Shown: piece by piece, positions 1 to 9,062 of the stretch
How positions within the stretch are numbered: position 1 is the stretch's first letter
Layout: each line of letters starts with the position of its first letter
NCBI RefSeq assembly: GCF_900291975.1
Contig: NZ_OMPN01000001.1
Span: forward strand, 124,001-188,000
Length of the DNA: 64,000 nucleotides
Direction: 5' to 3'
DNA from: Agathobaculum massiliense
GTDB lineage: Bacteria; Bacillota; Clostridia; Oscillospirales; Butyricicoccaceae
The notes under the pieces: model-generated
Database searches by the model: none
The model's input: the letters and a program-made list of their open reading frames with translations, nothing else
Told to the model about the DNA's origin: nothing
Made by a program: the position numbers and the translations under genes

Positions 1-798
1 GGCTCTCTGCTGTTGAGCGGCTGCGGCGGCAATACCGACACCCAGCAGAATGAGGATAGCAACACGGACGCGGCCGCGACCGACAGCACGGATACGGCGG
101 ATGGCGGCGTGCTGCGCATGGGTACCAACGCAACCTTCCCGCCGTATGAGTTTACCGATGAAAACGGCGAGGTTGCAGGCATTGACGCGGAAATCGCTGC
201 GGCGGTTGCCGAGAAGCTCGGCATGGAGCTTGATATCACCGATATGGCGTTTGAATCGCTGATTCCGGCGTTGCAGGCTGGTACGATTGATATTGTTCTG
301 GCTGGTATGACGGTGGATCCGGAGCGTGCGGATCAGGTGAACTTCACTGATTCTTATGCAACCGGCGTACAGGTAGTTATTGTTCCGGAAAATTCGGATA
401 TCGCACCGGTAGAGCAGGAGGATGGCTCGCTTGCGGTAGATCTGACCGGTAAGACCATCGGCGTGCAGACCGGCACGACCGGCGACCTGTACTGCACCGA
501 TGATTATGGTCAGGAGAACGTCAAGCAGTTTGATAACGGTCCGCTTGCGGTGGCCGCTTTGGTCAACGGCCAGATCGACTGTGTGGTTATTGACCAGGAG
601 CCGGCAAAGAATTATGTAGCGGCTAACGAGGGCCTCAAGATTTTGGATACCGCATACGCAAACGAGGATTACGCGGCGGCGATCAGCAAGGACAACACAG
701 AGTTGCTGGAGCAGGTAAACGCGGCGATGCAGGAGCTGAAAGACGACGGTACGCTTCAGTCCATCATCGACAAATACATCACGGCAGATGGCGAGTAA
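1..798 (+). CDS. Amino-acid ABC transporter substrate-binding lipoprotein (5' end cut off)
   Basis: Family 3 extracellular solute-binding protein, which captures a polar amino acid outside the membrane and delivers it to the permease. The reading frame is open from base 1 and starts inside a lipoprotein signal peptide: the lipobox LLSGC is visible, with the lipidated Cys at the eighth codon. A TTG at 13 lies inside the signal peptide and is not the start. The mature domain begins LRMGTNATFPPYEF and carries IDAEIAAAVAEKLG and the hinge motif GKTIGVQTGTTGD, all typical of glutamine/cystine/arginine binders. Permease and ATPase genes follow. The exact ligand cannot be read from the sequence. Confidence 0.93.
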   Translation, partial: GSLLLSGCGGNTDTQQNEDSNTDAAATDSTDTADGGVLRMGTNATFPPYEFTDENGEVAGIDAEIAAAVAEKLGMELDITDMAFESLIPALQAGTIDIVLAGMTVDPERADQVNFTDSYATGVQVVIVPENSDIAPVEQEDGSLAVDLTGKTIGVQTGTTGDLYCTDDYGQENVKQFDNGPLAVAALVNGQIDCVVIDQEPAKNYVAANEGLKILDTAYANEDYAAAISKDNTELLEQVNAAMQELKDDGTLQSIIDKYITADGE

Positions 799-814
799 TT
801 GATTTGGTTATGAA

Positions 815-846
815 CGAAAGGGGACGGCGCGCGCCGCCCCTTTTCG
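815..846 (+). terminator. GC-rich hairpin between binding protein and permease
   Basis: AAAGGGG, a single A, then a GC palindrome and CCCCTTTT form a strong stem ending in four T. Such hairpins inside ABC operons usually protect the binding-protein mRNA or partly terminate transcription, so that binding protein is made in excess of permease. That role is inference. Confidence 0.6.
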
Positions 847-878
847 CTCGATTATGAGAAATAGAAAGGGGATAGGCT

Positions 879-1661
879 GTGGTAACGCTCACATTGTCAA
901 ACTGGCTGGAAACCGCGCCTGACTGGATTCTCTCGCTTCCGGAAAATCTGCAAAGGCTGCTGTTCCAGCTCTACCAGACCTTTATTTACCAAGACCGTTG
1001 GACTTGGTTTGCCCAAGGCCTGCGTATCACATTTATCGTAACGATCGGCGCGCTTATTTTGGGTATCATCATCGGCCTGCTGGTCGCCATGGTCCGCACG
1101 GCGCACGACTCCCAGCGGATGGGCAAGCACAATCCGGTGCTAGGCGTGCTGAATGTATTGTGCAAGGTATATCTGGCCGTGATCCGTGGTACTCCAATGA
1201 TGGTTCAGCTTTTAATCAGTTGTTTTGTCATCATGGTGCCGAAGGATGACTTCGGCAGCCTGATATGCGGTATTGTGACGCTGGGCATCAACTCGGGCGC
1301 CTATGTTGCGGAGATCGCGCGAAGCGGCCTGATGTCGATCAGCGCCGGCCAAATGGAGGCGGGGCGCTCGCTTGGCCTGAACTACGGCAAAACGATGCGC
1401 TACATCATCATCCCGCAGGCCATTAAAAATATCCTGCCTGCGCTGGGCAACGAGATGATTACCCTGCTCAAGGATACCTCGCTGGTTTCGGTCATTATGC
1501 TGCGCGACGTGACCAAGCAGGCACAGAATATCGTTGCCAATACTTATCAGCCCTTTGTGCCGTATGTCAGCTTGGCGGTCATTTATCTTGTGATCGTCCT
1601 GATTCTGACCAAGCTGCTCGGTATTTTGGAAAGGAGGCTGCGTGCAAGTGATCGACGTTAA
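879..1661 (+). CDS. Amino-acid ABC transporter permease
   Basis: Membrane subunit of the HisMQ/GlnP family (260 aa) that forms the translocation channel. About five hydrophobic segments are visible, and the EAA cytoplasmic loop ([22 protein letters not shown] type, near residues 160-185) contacts the ATPase. It starts at GTG with GAAAGGGG about 8 nt upstream. The start of the ATPase gene overlaps its end by 20 bp, so the two are translationally coupled. Only one permease gene is present, which suggests a homodimer. Substrate is unknown. Confidence 0.92.
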   Translation: MVTLTLSNWLETAPDWILSLPENLQRLLFQLYQTFIYQDRWTWFAQGLRITFIVTIGALILGIIIGLLVAMVRTAHDSQRMGKHNPVLGVLNVLCKVYLAVIRGTPMMVQLLISCFVIMVPKDDFGSLICGIVTLGINSGAYVAEIARSGLMSISAGQMEAGRSLGLNYGKTMRYIIIPQAIKNILPALGNEMITLLKDTSLVSVIMLRDVTKQAQNIVANTYQPFVPYVSLAVIYLVIVLILTKLLGILERRLRASDRR

Positions 1662-2370
1662 AAACCTGTGCAAATCCTTTGGGGATCATCAGGTGCTCAA
1701 GGGCGTCAACGAGCATATCGAAAAGGGAGAAAAGGTCGTTATTATCGGACCGTCGGGGTCCGGCAAATCCACTTTTCTGCGCTGCCTCAACCTGCTGGAG
1801 GAGCCTACCAGCGGCGATATCATTTTTGAAGGGCAGAATATCACCAGCAAGGTGACCGATATCAATTTGATCCGCCGCAAGATGGGCATGGTGTTCCAGC
1901 AGTTCAACCTGTTTCCTCATCTGACCGTGCGTGAGAATATTAAGCTGGCACCTGTCAAGCTCAAGATCATGACAGAGGATGAGGCGGACAAGCGTGCGAT
2001 ACAACTGTTGGAGCGCGTCGGTCTGCCGGATAAGGCGGACAGCTATCCGGTTCAGCTGTCCGGCGGGCAGCAGCAGCGTATCGCAATCGCCCGCGCGCTG
2101 GCAATGAATCCGGATGTGATGCTGTTTGACGAGCCTACCTCCGCACTGGATCCCGAAATGGTCGGTGAAGTGCTGGAGATCATGAAAGAGCTTGCGGACG
2201 ATGGCATGACCATGGTTGTGGTTACACACGAAATGGGATTCGCACGCGAGGTCGGCACCCGTGTACTGTTTATGGATGGGGGAAACATTGTGGAGCAGAA
2301 CGAGCCGCACGCTTTTTTCACCAATCCGAAGCATCCTCGGCTGAAAGATTTCCTGTCCAAGGTATTATAA
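1642..2370 (+). CDS. Amino-acid ABC transporter ATP-binding protein
   Basis: ATPase of the GlnQ/HisP type (242 aa) that powers uptake. Walker [10 protein letters not shown] is at residues 36-44, the Q-loop FQQFNLFPH near 85-93, signature LSGGQ at 139-143, Walker B VMLFDEP at 159-165, and the switch His in VVTHEMG. AAGGAGG lies just upstream of two possible GTG starts at 1642 and 1648. The first gives a 4-nt spacing and the second 10 nt, so the start may be two codons later. It is the last gene of the transporter operon. Confidence 0.94.
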   Translation: MQVIDVKNLCKSFGDHQVLKGVNEHIEKGEKVVIIGPSGSGKSTFLRCLNLLEEPTSGDIIFEGQNITSKVTDINLIRRKMGMVFQQFNLFPHLTVRENIKLAPVKLKIMTEDEADKRAIQLLERVGLPDKADSYPVQLSGGQQQRIAIARALAMNPDVMLFDEPTSALDPEMVGEVLEIMKELADDGMTMVVVTHEMGFAREVGTRVLFMDGGNIVEQNEPHAFFTNPKHPRLKDFLSKVL

Positions 2371-2404
2371 AAAACGGGGTACAGCTTTTGCTGTACCCCG
2401 TTTT
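2371..2404. terminator. Bidirectional terminator between ABC operon and tex
   Basis: AAAACGGGGTACAGC, loop TTTT, GCTGTACCCCGTTTT: a 15-bp perfect stem with A and T flanks. It can serve both converging genes. Confidence 0.93.
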
Positions 2405-2408
2405 CCGT

Positions 2409-4562
2409 TTATTTGGCCTGCTTCATGGAAAGGGCGATGCGGTGGCTTTTGGGATCAGCCGACAGGACGACTACATCCACGATATCACCGACGGTGACCG
2501 CTTCGGAGGGGTGCTTGATATAACGGCTGCAGATTTGCGAGATATGCACCAAACCGTCCTGATGGACGCCGATATCCACGAACGCGCCGAAATCCGCCAC
2601 ATTGCGTACCGTTCCTTTGAGCTTCATACCAGGCTTCAGGTCCTTGAAATCGAGGACATCCGAGCGGAGCAGCGGCGGCGGCAGCTCATCGCGTGGATCG
2701 CGCCCGGGCTTCTGAAGCTCGGAAATAATATCCATCAGGGTCGGCACACCAACCCCGCAGCGCTGTGCGGCATCGGTTCGGCCCAGTTTCTCTATGCGTG
2801 CAGAAAGCTCTCCCAGCTTGCCGGAAGCAGCGTCCTGAACGGAGTATCCGCACAGGGTAAGCAGCGTTTCAGCCGCGGCGTAGGATTCGGGATGGACCGC
2901 GGTCCGGTCGAGCAGGTTGTCACTTTCCGGTACGCGCAGAAAGCCCGCACATTGCTCATAAGCCTTGGGGCCAAGCCCTTTTACCTTCAATAGCTGCCTG
3001 CGGCTGTCAAAACAGCCGTGTTCCTCACGATAGGCAGTAATATTTTTCGCCACGGTACCGGAAATGCCGGCAACGCGCGACAGCAAAGCGGAAGAAGCAG
3101 TGTTGAGATCCACGCCGACAGCGTTGACGCAGTCCTCAACCACGCCATCCAGCGCCTCGGATAGGCGTGCCTGCGGCATATCGTGCTGGTATTGCCCGAC
3201 ACCGATTGCTTTGGGGTCGATTTTGACCAGTTCGGCCAGCGGATCCTGCAGACGACGGGCAATCGATACGGCGGAACGCAGGTTGACGTCATAATCCGGA
3301 AACTCCTCGGCCGCAAGCCTGCTCGCGGAATAAACCGAGGCACCGGCTTCAGAGACGACCATGTACTCGATGCCGCCGCCGTATTCCCGAATAAAGTCGG
3401 CAATCAATAGCTCGCTTTCCTTGGAGGCTGTGCCGTTGCCGATCGCGATGCAGGTAACATGGTGCGCGTCGCACAAACGGCGCAGCGTTTTTTTCGCTTC
3501 GTCCACTTTTTGATAGGGCGGCGTGGGGTATATGACAGCGGTATCCAGCACCTTGCCGGTGCCATCCACCACGGCGAGCTTGCAGCCGTTCCGGTAGCCG
3601 GGGTCGAAACCGAGCGTCACACGGTTTTTCACAGGCGGCTGCATAAGCAGGGGGCGCAGGTTGAGCGCAAAGGTATGGATCGCCTGTTCGTTTGCCGTAT
3701 CGGTCAGTTCGCTGCGCAGCTCGCGCTCCAAGGAGGGGAACAGCAGCCGTTTCCAGCTATCCTCACAGGTGGTGCGCAGCATGGCGCAGAACGGATTTTT
3801 GGGATGCAGGACAGCGCGGTTCAGCTCGACCAGCGCCTGGCTGTCGTCCACGGTCAGGGCCACCTTGAGCTTACCCTCCTTTTCCCCGCGGTTGATTGCA
3901 AGGACACGGTGGCTTTGCAGCCGGCGGACCGGCTCGGAAAATTCGTGATACATCGCATAGACGGTATCCTCCGCGTCGGTTCCGGCGGTTTGTATCACAC
4001 CGGTCTGGCGGATCAGGCGGCGCAGGCGGCCGCGGATATCCGCATCGTCCGAGATATCCTCCGCAATGATGTCCGAGGCGCCTGACAAGGCTTCCACAGC
4101 GGTTTCGATGCCTTTGGCGGGAGCGACGAAAGGCGCGGCAAGCGCGTCCAGATCGGGGGAAGGCGTGCGCGCGGCAAGAAGCTGTGCAGCCAAAGGCTCC
4201 AGACCCTTTTCGCGGGCAACAGAGGCGCGGGTGCGGCGCTTGGGGCGGTAGGGGCGGTAGAGGTCGTCGAGCGCGGCCAGGGTCTGTGCCTCTGCGATTG
4301 CGTGGTCAAGCGTCTCGGTCAGCTTGCCCTGCGACTCGATCGATGCGCGGATTTCCGCACGCTTTTCATCCAGGCTGCGCAGATAACCGAGCCGGTCAGC
4401 AAGCGTGCGGATCATCTGGTCGTCCATCGCGCCGTGCAGCTCTTTCCGGTAGCGGGCGATAAAGGGGACGGTATTCCCCTCGTCAAGCAGTTTGACGACA
4501 TTGGAAACGTATGATTCCGGCTGCCGCAGCTCATGCGCCAGCATATTAATAATAGTCTGCAT
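2409..4562 (-). CDS. tex: RNA-binding transcription accessory protein Tex
   Basis: Cytoplasmic nucleic-acid-binding protein of the Tex/SPT6 core family (717 aa, normal length 700-780). Visible in order are the helical Tex N-terminal domain (QPESYVSNVVKLLDEGNTVPFIARYRKEL), a YqgF-like fold starting near VTLGFDPGYRNGCKLAVVD, helix-hairpin-helix segments (LNTASSALLSRVAGISGTVA), and a C-terminal S1 domain (MKLKGTVRNVADFGAFVDIG, about residues 640-710). An AAGGAGT site lies 6-7 nt before the ATG. It is monocistronic, ends at a shared terminator, and is thought to act in transcription or ribosome hibernation; its exact role is unsettled in most bacteria. Confidence 0.96.
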   Translation of the reverse strand: MQTIINMLAHELRQPESYVSNVVKLLDEGNTVPFIARYRKELHGAMDDQMIRTLADRLGYLRSLDEKRAEIRASIESQGKLTETLDHAIAEAQTLAALDDLYRPYRPKRRTRASVAREKGLEPLAAQLLAARTPSPDLDALAAPFVAPAKGIETAVEALSGASDIIAEDISDDADIRGRLRRLIRQTGVIQTAGTDAEDTVYAMYHEFSEPVRRLQSHRVLAINRGEKEGKLKVALTVDDSQALVELNRAVLHPKNPFCAMLRTTCEDSWKRLLFPSLERELRSELTDTANEQAIHTFALNLRPLLMQPPVKNRVTLGFDPGYRNGCKLAVVDGTGKVLDTAVIYPTPPYQKVDEAKKTLRRLCDAHHVTCIAIGNGTASKESELLIADFIREYGGGIEYMVVSEAGASVYSASRLAAEEFPDYDVNLRSAVSIARRLQDPLAELVKIDPKAIGVGQYQHDMPQARLSEALDGVVEDCVNAVGVDLNTASSALLSRVAGISGTVAKNITAYREEHGCFDSRRQLLKVKGLGPKAYEQCAGFLRVPESDNLLDRTAVHPESYAAAETLLTLCGYSVQDAASGKLGELSARIEKLGRTDAAQRCGVGVPTLMDIISELQKPGRDPRDELPPPLLRSDVLDFKDLKPGMKLKGTVRNVADFGAFVDIGVHQDGLVHISQICSRYIKHPSEAVTVGDIVDVVVLSADPKSHRIALSMKQAK

Positions 4563-4617
4563 AAAATAACTCCTTTTTCAGCTTGCTTTATTGTACCACA
4601 AAATTCTTGGTCGGGAA

Positions 4618-4649
4618 ATAAAAAAACCGCATTGGAAAACCAATGCGGT
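4618..4649 (-). terminator. Terminator of azlCD
   Basis: On the minus strand ACCGCATTGG, loop TTTT, CCAATGCGGT is followed by seven T, a classic intrinsic terminator just past azlD. Confidence 0.9.
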
Positions 4650-4666
4650 CAGGGATAGACAGGGCA

Positions 4667-4996
4667 TCAGACAAATATACCCTGCACCAAAAACATATAC
4701 AGAATGGTGCCGACGCCGATCGATAACAGGTTGTTCCGTTTCCAGACGTGCAGCAGCGCAACGACAGCGATACAAAGCAGCTCCGGCGCACCGTGCGGCA
4801 CAGCAAGCCAGTCCACGCTTTTGACGCAATAGATGACCAACAGAGCGATCACAGCGGGTGGGAGCGTCTCGCCAAGATAGCGCACGATCGGGGGGATGGG
4901 CTTTTTTCCATTAAAAAGCAGGAACGGCGCGACGCGTGTCGCAAAGGTGCAGAGCGCGGCGACGGCAATCATGGCAAACGCTTTTTGCGGGGTCAT
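4667..4996 (-). CDS. azlD: Branched-chain amino-acid exporter small subunit AzlD
   Basis: Small membrane protein of the AzlD family (109 aa) with about four hydrophobic segments and the family feature GKKPIPPIVRYLGETLPPA. Together with AzlC it exports branched-chain amino acids or their analogues across the membrane. Its ATG overlaps the azlC stop as ATGA, the standard coupled arrangement. No Lrp-like azlB regulator is adjacent. Confidence 0.9.
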   Translation of the reverse strand: MTPQKAFAMIAVAALCTFATRVAPFLLFNGKKPIPPIVRYLGETLPPAVIALLVIYCVKSVDWLAVPHGAPELLCIAVVALLHVWKRNNLLSIGVGTILYMFLVQGIFV

Positions 4997-5682
4997 TCCG
5001 ACACCTCCCCTGTAAGCTTCCCGCGTAGCGCGACCAGCATGACGCAGATGGCCATCATGGCGGGCAGGATAAAGTTATCCGGACCGAGCAAGGTAAGCGA
5101 TACAGCGGCCGCGCCAAGCCCGAGAAAGGCAGGGATATGGCATTTGCTGCTTTTCCACTGCTCGACAAAAATCACAGTAAAGAGCGCGGTCATCGCGAAA
5201 TCAATGCCTGTGGTATCGAACGGCAGCACGCCGCCGATGATTGCGCCAATAACCGAGCCGATGATCCAGTAGCTTTGGTCAAGCACGGAGATCAAAAAGC
5301 GCATCGCAGCAGGGTCGACACCGTCCGGCGTTTTCAGCGAACAGAGCAGGGAATAGGTTTCATCGGTCAGGGAAAAGATCATGTACCACTTGGCGCGCCC
5401 CATCTGGTAGAAGGTATCGAGAAAAGAAAGACCGTAAAAGATATGGCGGCAGTTGAGCAGAAGCGTCATCACCGCGACGGTGACAAGGGACGAGTTTGCT
5501 GCAAGGAGCGAAACCAGAAGATATTGTCCGGATCCGGCGTAGATCGTCAGGCTGGACAGAAACGCCCAGGGAGCGGTAAAGCCGGCATCGCGCAACATCA
5601 CGCCAAATGCGAAACCGATAAAAAGATAGCCGCACAGCACTGGGATTGTGACCGTAAACGCGGGGCGGAGCGCCTTTTTCAT
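4993..5682 (-). CDS. azlC: Branched-chain amino-acid exporter large subunit AzlC
   Basis: AzlC-family membrane protein (229 aa from the ATG). The N-terminal PVLCGYLFIGFAFGVMLRDAGF and SLTIYAGSGQYLLVSLLAA are the family signature. The frame can be opened three codons earlier by a GTG, but AGGTG is then too close; the ATG at 5682 has about 6 nt spacing and gives MKKALRPAF. It forms a two-gene operon with azlD. Substrate in this organism is inferred from the family. Confidence 0.9.
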   Translation of the reverse strand: MKKALRPAFTVTIPVLCGYLFIGFAFGVMLRDAGFTAPWAFLSSLTIYAGSGQYLLVSLLAANSSLVTVAVMTLLLNCRHIFYGLSFLDTFYQMGRAKWYMIFSLTDETYSLLCSLKTPDGVDPAAMRFLISVLDQSYWIIGSVIGAIIGGVLPFDTTGIDFAMTALFTVIFVEQWKSSKCHIPAFLGLGAAAVSLTLLGPDNFILPAMMAICVMLVALRGKLTGEVSE

Positions 5683-5730
5683 GGGAATCACCTACCGTTA
5701 AGGGATACTGAGGAAAGGGATATGCAATAG

Positions 5731-5754
5731 AAAAGCGCCCTGCAAGCAGAGCGC
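5731..5754 (-). terminator. Terminator of rpmB
   Basis: Minus strand: GCGCTCTGC, loop TT, GCAGGGCGC with one T-G wobble, then TTTTC. It ends the single-gene rpmB transcript. Confidence 0.8.
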
Positions 5755-5787
5755 CTCAACATGCTTTCAACGTATCGCGCGGGAAAC

Positions 5788-5976
5788 TCAGATCGCGCGG
5801 GTTACCTTGCCGGAGCGGAGGCACCGAGTACATACGTTGATATGGCGGGGAGTACCATCGACCAGAGCCTTCACACGACGAACATTCGGTTTCCAAGTTC
5901 TGTTGGAACGACGATGAGAGTGAGAGACCTGAATACCAAAGGTCACGCCCTTGCCGCAAATATCGCACTTTGCCAT
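5788..5976 (-). CDS. rpmB: 50S ribosomal protein L28
   Basis: L28 (62 aa), a component of the large ribosomal subunit. MAKCDICGKGVTFG and the C-terminal CTRC make this the zinc-binding four-Cys form. The start is fixed by GGAGGTGCAG (bases 5981-5990) 4-5 nt before the ATG; the frame remains open upstream but without a ribosome site. It is a single gene between azlC and hprK, with its own promoter and terminator. Confidence 0.96.
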   Translation of the reverse strand: MAKCDICGKGVTFGIQVSHSHRRSNRTWKPNVRRVKALVDGTPRHINVCTRCLRSGKVTRAI

Positions 5977-6018
5977 TTTCCTGCACCTCCTTCTCTTGTG
6001 CATTGCGTAACGGATATT

Positions 6019-6047
6019 ATAATACCATAATGCCTGTAAAAATGCAA
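6019..6047 (-). promoter_or_regulatory. rpmB: Sigma-A promoter of rpmB
   Basis: Minus strand TTGCAT-N17-TATTAT. A TATAAT lies three bases further on with poorer spacing. Confidence 0.6.
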
Positions 6048-6106
6048 GCGGTTTTTTCATAAAAAGTCCTATTTTTCAAGTTTTGCCGCAGAAGAGCGGG
6101 AAAACG

Positions 6107-6135
6107 TTGAAAAAGGTGGAAAATCAGGGTATAAT
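6107..6135 (+). promoter_or_regulatory. hprK: Sigma-A promoter of hprK
   Basis: TTGAAA-N17-TATAAT about 43 bp before the start codon. Confidence 0.85.
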
Positions 6136-6177
6136 ACAAGCATCGACATACCTGCCGCTGCGGAGGGGAGTATTTTT

Positions 6178-7110
6178 ATGCAGTTAAAAGAATTTGGCGT
6201 CAGCTTAGGCGATCTGATACAGGAGTTTGATTTTGAGGTCGTCTACGGACCGGAGGGCTTTGAGAAAATCGAGATCACAAAAGATGATGTCAACCGCCCG
6301 GGACTGCAGCTCGCCGGTTTTTTTGATTATTTCGATCCCAATCGTATTCAGATTGTGGGCAAGGTGGAATCAAGCTATGTAGAGCAGATGACGCCGGAAG
6401 CGCGGCTGGCATGCTTTGAGCGGCTGTTTTCCACCGGCATTCCGGTATTGATTGTCTCGCGGAATATCGATGTGTTCCCCGAGTGCCGGGCGGCGGCGGA
6501 AATGTATAAGGTGCCGATCCTGCGCACCAACGAATTTACCTCAACGATCATGAGCGCGGTGATCGCTTCCCTTAAGGTCAACCTCGCGCCGCGGGTGACG
6601 CTGCACGGCGTCCTTATCGAAATTTACGGTGAGGGCGTCCTGTTGCTGGGCGATTCCGGCGTCGGTAAATCCGAGACTGCAATCGAGCTGGTCAAGCGCG
6701 GCCACCGGCTAATCGCGGACGACGCGGTTGAGATCAAGCGCGTGTCGGACAAGACGCTGGTCGGCACGGCGCCCGAGGTCATCCGGCATTTTATCGAGCT
6801 GCGCGGCATCGGCATTGTCGATGTGCGCCGGATCTTTGGCATCGGCGCGATCAAGATGACTGAAAAGGTCGAGTTGGTTATCAACCTGGAGCCGTGGGAG
6901 GATGGAAAGCAGTACGACCGCCTAGGCCTGGATGGACAGACGACCAGCATTCTGGATATCGCGGTTCCGTCGCTGACGATTCCGGTCAAGCCCGGCCGCA
7001 ATCTTGCGGTCATTATTGAAGTCGCCGCCATGAACGACCGCCAAAAGAAGATGGGCTTTAACGCGGCACGCGAGCTGCAGGAGCGCATGCTCAAGCAGTA
7101 CGGAAACTGA
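6178..7110 (+). CDS. hprK: HPr kinase/phosphorylase
   Basis: Bifunctional enzyme (310 aa) that phosphorylates HPr on Ser46 with ATP or pyrophosphate and reverses the reaction, thereby driving CcpA-type carbon catabolite control. The N-terminal lobe spans about residues 1-130. The catalytic lobe has the Walker A GDSGVGKSE at 158-166, the conserved DD at 181-182, and the HprK signature RNLAVIIEVAAMN near the C terminus. It has a consensus-like promoter and its own terminator. No ptsH or lgt gene is adjacent. Confidence 0.97.
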   Translation: MQLKEFGVSLGDLIQEFDFEVVYGPEGFEKIEITKDDVNRPGLQLAGFFDYFDPNRIQIVGKVESSYVEQMTPEARLACFERLFSTGIPVLIVSRNIDVFPECRAAAEMYKVPILRTNEFTSTIMSAVIASLKVNLAPRVTLHGVLIEIYGEGVLLLGDSGVGKSETAIELVKRGHRLIADDAVEIKRVSDKTLVGTAPEVIRHFIELRGIGIVDVRRIFGIGAIKMTEKVELVINLEPWEDGKQYDRLGLDGQTTSILDIAVPSLTIPVKPGRNLAVIIEVAAMNDRQKKMGFNAARELQERMLKQYGN

Positions 7111-7173
7111 TGCGCAGAGGTACGGCCGGCCACCTCGCAGCGCTATGACTTGCCTGCGCGCCGGACGTTTTTG

Positions 7174-7204
7174 AAAACAGGCGTCAAACGCCTGTTTTCT
7201 GTTT
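7174..7204 (+). terminator. Terminator of hprK
   Basis: AAAACAGGCGT, loop CAA, ACGCCTGTTTT followed by CTGTTT; an 11-bp perfect stem. Confidence 0.85.
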
Positions 7205-7259
7205 GGATAGACACTTTACGCGAAATGGATTTCACCACAAAAAGGAGCAATTGTTTTCT

Positions 7260-7982
7260 ATGCACATCGTAGCAGACCTGCATACCCACACGATCGCCAG
7301 CACACACGCGTACTCCACGGTATATGAGATGGTTCGCGGCGCAAAAGCAAAGGGACTGATCGCGATTGGCATTACTGACCACGGTCCGGATATGACAGAC
7401 GGCCCGCATGAGTGGCATTTTTCCAACCTGAATATTATTCCGCGAGAGATAGACGGCGTGGCCGTGATTCGGGGAATAGAATTCAATATCTGTCCCGGCG
7501 GGGCGCTGGACCGGATGAGTGAAAAAAGCCTGGAGCCTGTGGAGTTTGCGCTGGCCTCTTTCCATGACTGCTGCTTTGCCCCCTCCACGCGGGCGGCGCA
7601 TACAGAGGCGCTCGAAGCAGTGCTGCATGATAAACGGGTGCAGGCGTTTGGGCATCCGGGTAACCCCAAATTTGATTTTGATATGGAGCATATTATTTCA
7701 CAGTGCAACCAGTACGGCAAGTTGGTGGAGATCAACAGCAATTCCTTTGCCATCCGGAAAGGAAGCAGGGAGAACTGCACGGAAATCGCGCGCCTGTGCA
7801 AAAAATATCAGGTGCCGATCGTTGTGGACAGTGATTCGCATATTGAATATACAGTCGGCTGTGTAGACAACGCATTGGAGATGCTGGAAGAGATCGGGTT
7901 TCCGGAGGAGTTGGTGGTCAACAGTAGCGGGGAGCGTCTGGATGAATATTTTCGTGGACGCGGTTTGACGCTGTTCGGATGA
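7260..7982 (+). CDS. PHP-domain phosphatase, YcdX type
   Basis: Metal-dependent phosphoesterase of the PHP superfamily (240 aa). The metal-binding motif DLHTHT (His8, His10), ITDHGPDM, a central FNICPGG, SFHDCCF, the GHPGNPKFDF segment and a C-terminal DSDSH form the expected metal-ligand set of YcdX-like phosphatases. AAAGGAG is 12 nt upstream of the ATG at 7260, slightly long; an in-frame TTG at 7251 would be too close. A ROK kinase starts 12 bp downstream, so the two probably form an operon handling a sugar or sugar phosphate. The substrate is unknown. Confidence 0.88.
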   Translation: MHIVADLHTHTIASTHAYSTVYEMVRGAKAKGLIAIGITDHGPDMTDGPHEWHFSNLNIIPREIDGVAVIRGIEFNICPGGALDRMSEKSLEPVEFALASFHDCCFAPSTRAAHTEALEAVLHDKRVQAFGHPGNPKFDFDMEHIISQCNQYGKLVEINSNSFAIRKGSRENCTEIARLCKKYQVPIVVDSDSHIEYTVGCVDNALEMLEEIGFPEELVVNSSGERLDEYFRGRGLTLFG

Positions 7983-7994
7983 AAAGGAGGAAAC

Positions 7995-8918
7995 ATGATG
8001 CGGATCGGTATTGATTTAGGTGGAACAACGGTAAAAGCGGCGCTTTGTCGGGAGGATGGCACGCTGCTGCATAAAATGAACGCGCCCACCCGTTTGGGAG
8101 ACGCGGATGGGCTGCGGGCGGATATGAAAGCGCTCGCGCTCGCGCTTTGCGAAAAAGAGGCAATAACGCCGGAGCAGGTACAGAGTATAGGTATCGGCGT
8201 ACCTGGCTCGTTCGACAAGGAAACCTGCACGCTGCGGTTCGGAACCAATTTGGATATGAGCGACGTGTGCTTCGCGCAAGCGTTCGAGCCGGAATTCCAG
8301 TGCGCGGTCCAACTGGATAACGACGCAAATTGCGCAGCGCTGGGAGAAGCGATTGCGGGCGCGGCAAAAGATACCAGAAATATGCTGATGATTACCCTGG
8401 GAACCGGCGTCGGAGGCGGGATTGTGGTAGACGGAAAACTTTATACCGGCTGCAACGGCATCGCGGGAGAATTGGGACACATCGTGATACGACAGGGCGG
8501 CGAGTCGTGCAACTGTGGACGAAAGGGCTGCCTGGAGGCCTATACCTCCGCTTCGGCTTTTGTCCGCTTTGCGGAGCGTGCCTTGGAGGCAGGAAGAAAG
8601 AGCGTTCTGGAAGAAAATCGGGGGGCGCTGAACGCCAAAATGATATGTGATGCCGTAGACGCGGGTGACACCCTGGCGCGGGAGCTGTTTGAGGAATACT
8701 GCGTCAACCTCTCCTGTGGGCTGGCGAACCTGGTCAATATTTTTCAGCCGGAGTGCATTGTCATCGGGGGTGGCCTTGCGGGCTATGGGGAGAAACTGAT
8801 CGAGCCGCTGCGCCGCTTAACAGAAGCGGAAACCTTCCAGGGCGCGTCATGCAATGCAAGGATCATTGCGGCCGCGCTGGGAAATGACGCGGGGCTGATT
8901 GGCGCGGCGATGCTTTAA
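7995..8918 (+). CDS. ROK-family sugar kinase (glucokinase type)
   Basis: Sugar kinase of the ROK family (307 aa), likely phosphorylating glucose or a related hexose with ATP. ATP motif GIDLGGTTVKAAL is at the N terminus, the second phosphate motif ITLGTGVGGGIVVDG is mid-protein, and the ROK zinc motif CNCGRKGC lies at residues 172-179, preceded by GELGH. No N-terminal DNA-binding domain is present, so it is a kinase and not a NagC-type repressor. AAAGGAGG precedes two in-frame ATGs at 7995 and 7998; the second has the better spacing. Confidence 0.92.
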   Translation: MMRIGIDLGGTTVKAALCREDGTLLHKMNAPTRLGDADGLRADMKALALALCEKEAITPEQVQSIGIGVPGSFDKETCTLRFGTNLDMSDVCFAQAFEPEFQCAVQLDNDANCAALGEAIAGAAKDTRNMLMITLGTGVGGGIVVDGKLYTGCNGIAGELGHIVIRQGGESCNCGRKGCLEAYTSASAFVRFAERALEAGRKSVLEENRGALNAKMICDAVDAGDTLARELFEEYCVNLSCGLANLVNIFQPECIVIGGGLAGYGEKLIEPLRRLTEAETFQGASCNARIIAAALGNDAGLIGAAML

Positions 8919-8933
8919 CGCAAAACTGTAATA

Positions 8934-8973
8934 TAGAGCGGCGCATTTGTAATATTACAAATGCGCCGCTCTA
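8934..8973. repeat. Perfect 40-bp palindrome
   Basis: A 20-base arm (TAGAGCGGCGCATTTGTAAT) is followed directly by its exact reverse complement. It lies 15 bp after the ROK kinase and 12 bp before the promoter of the next gene. There is no T tract, so it is either a T-less terminator hairpin or a DNA-binding or cruciform site. Confidence 0.85.
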
Positions 8974-8985
8974 CCCTTCAAAGCA

Positions 8986-9014
8986 TTGAAATTCGGGCTT
9001 TTTCGTGATAAAAT
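8986..9014 (+). promoter_or_regulatory. Sigma-A promoter of the modular amidase
   Basis: TTGAAA-N17-TAAAAT, 48 bp before the start codon. Confidence 0.75.
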
Positions 9015-9062
9015 ACGTTCCGTATTATGAGAAAACCAGCTTGTTCAACCCGGAGGTCTATC

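Noticed and set aside
5156-5300. GC-rich plus-strand open frames across azlC
   Set aside because: They are complementary frames of azlC with no start signals.
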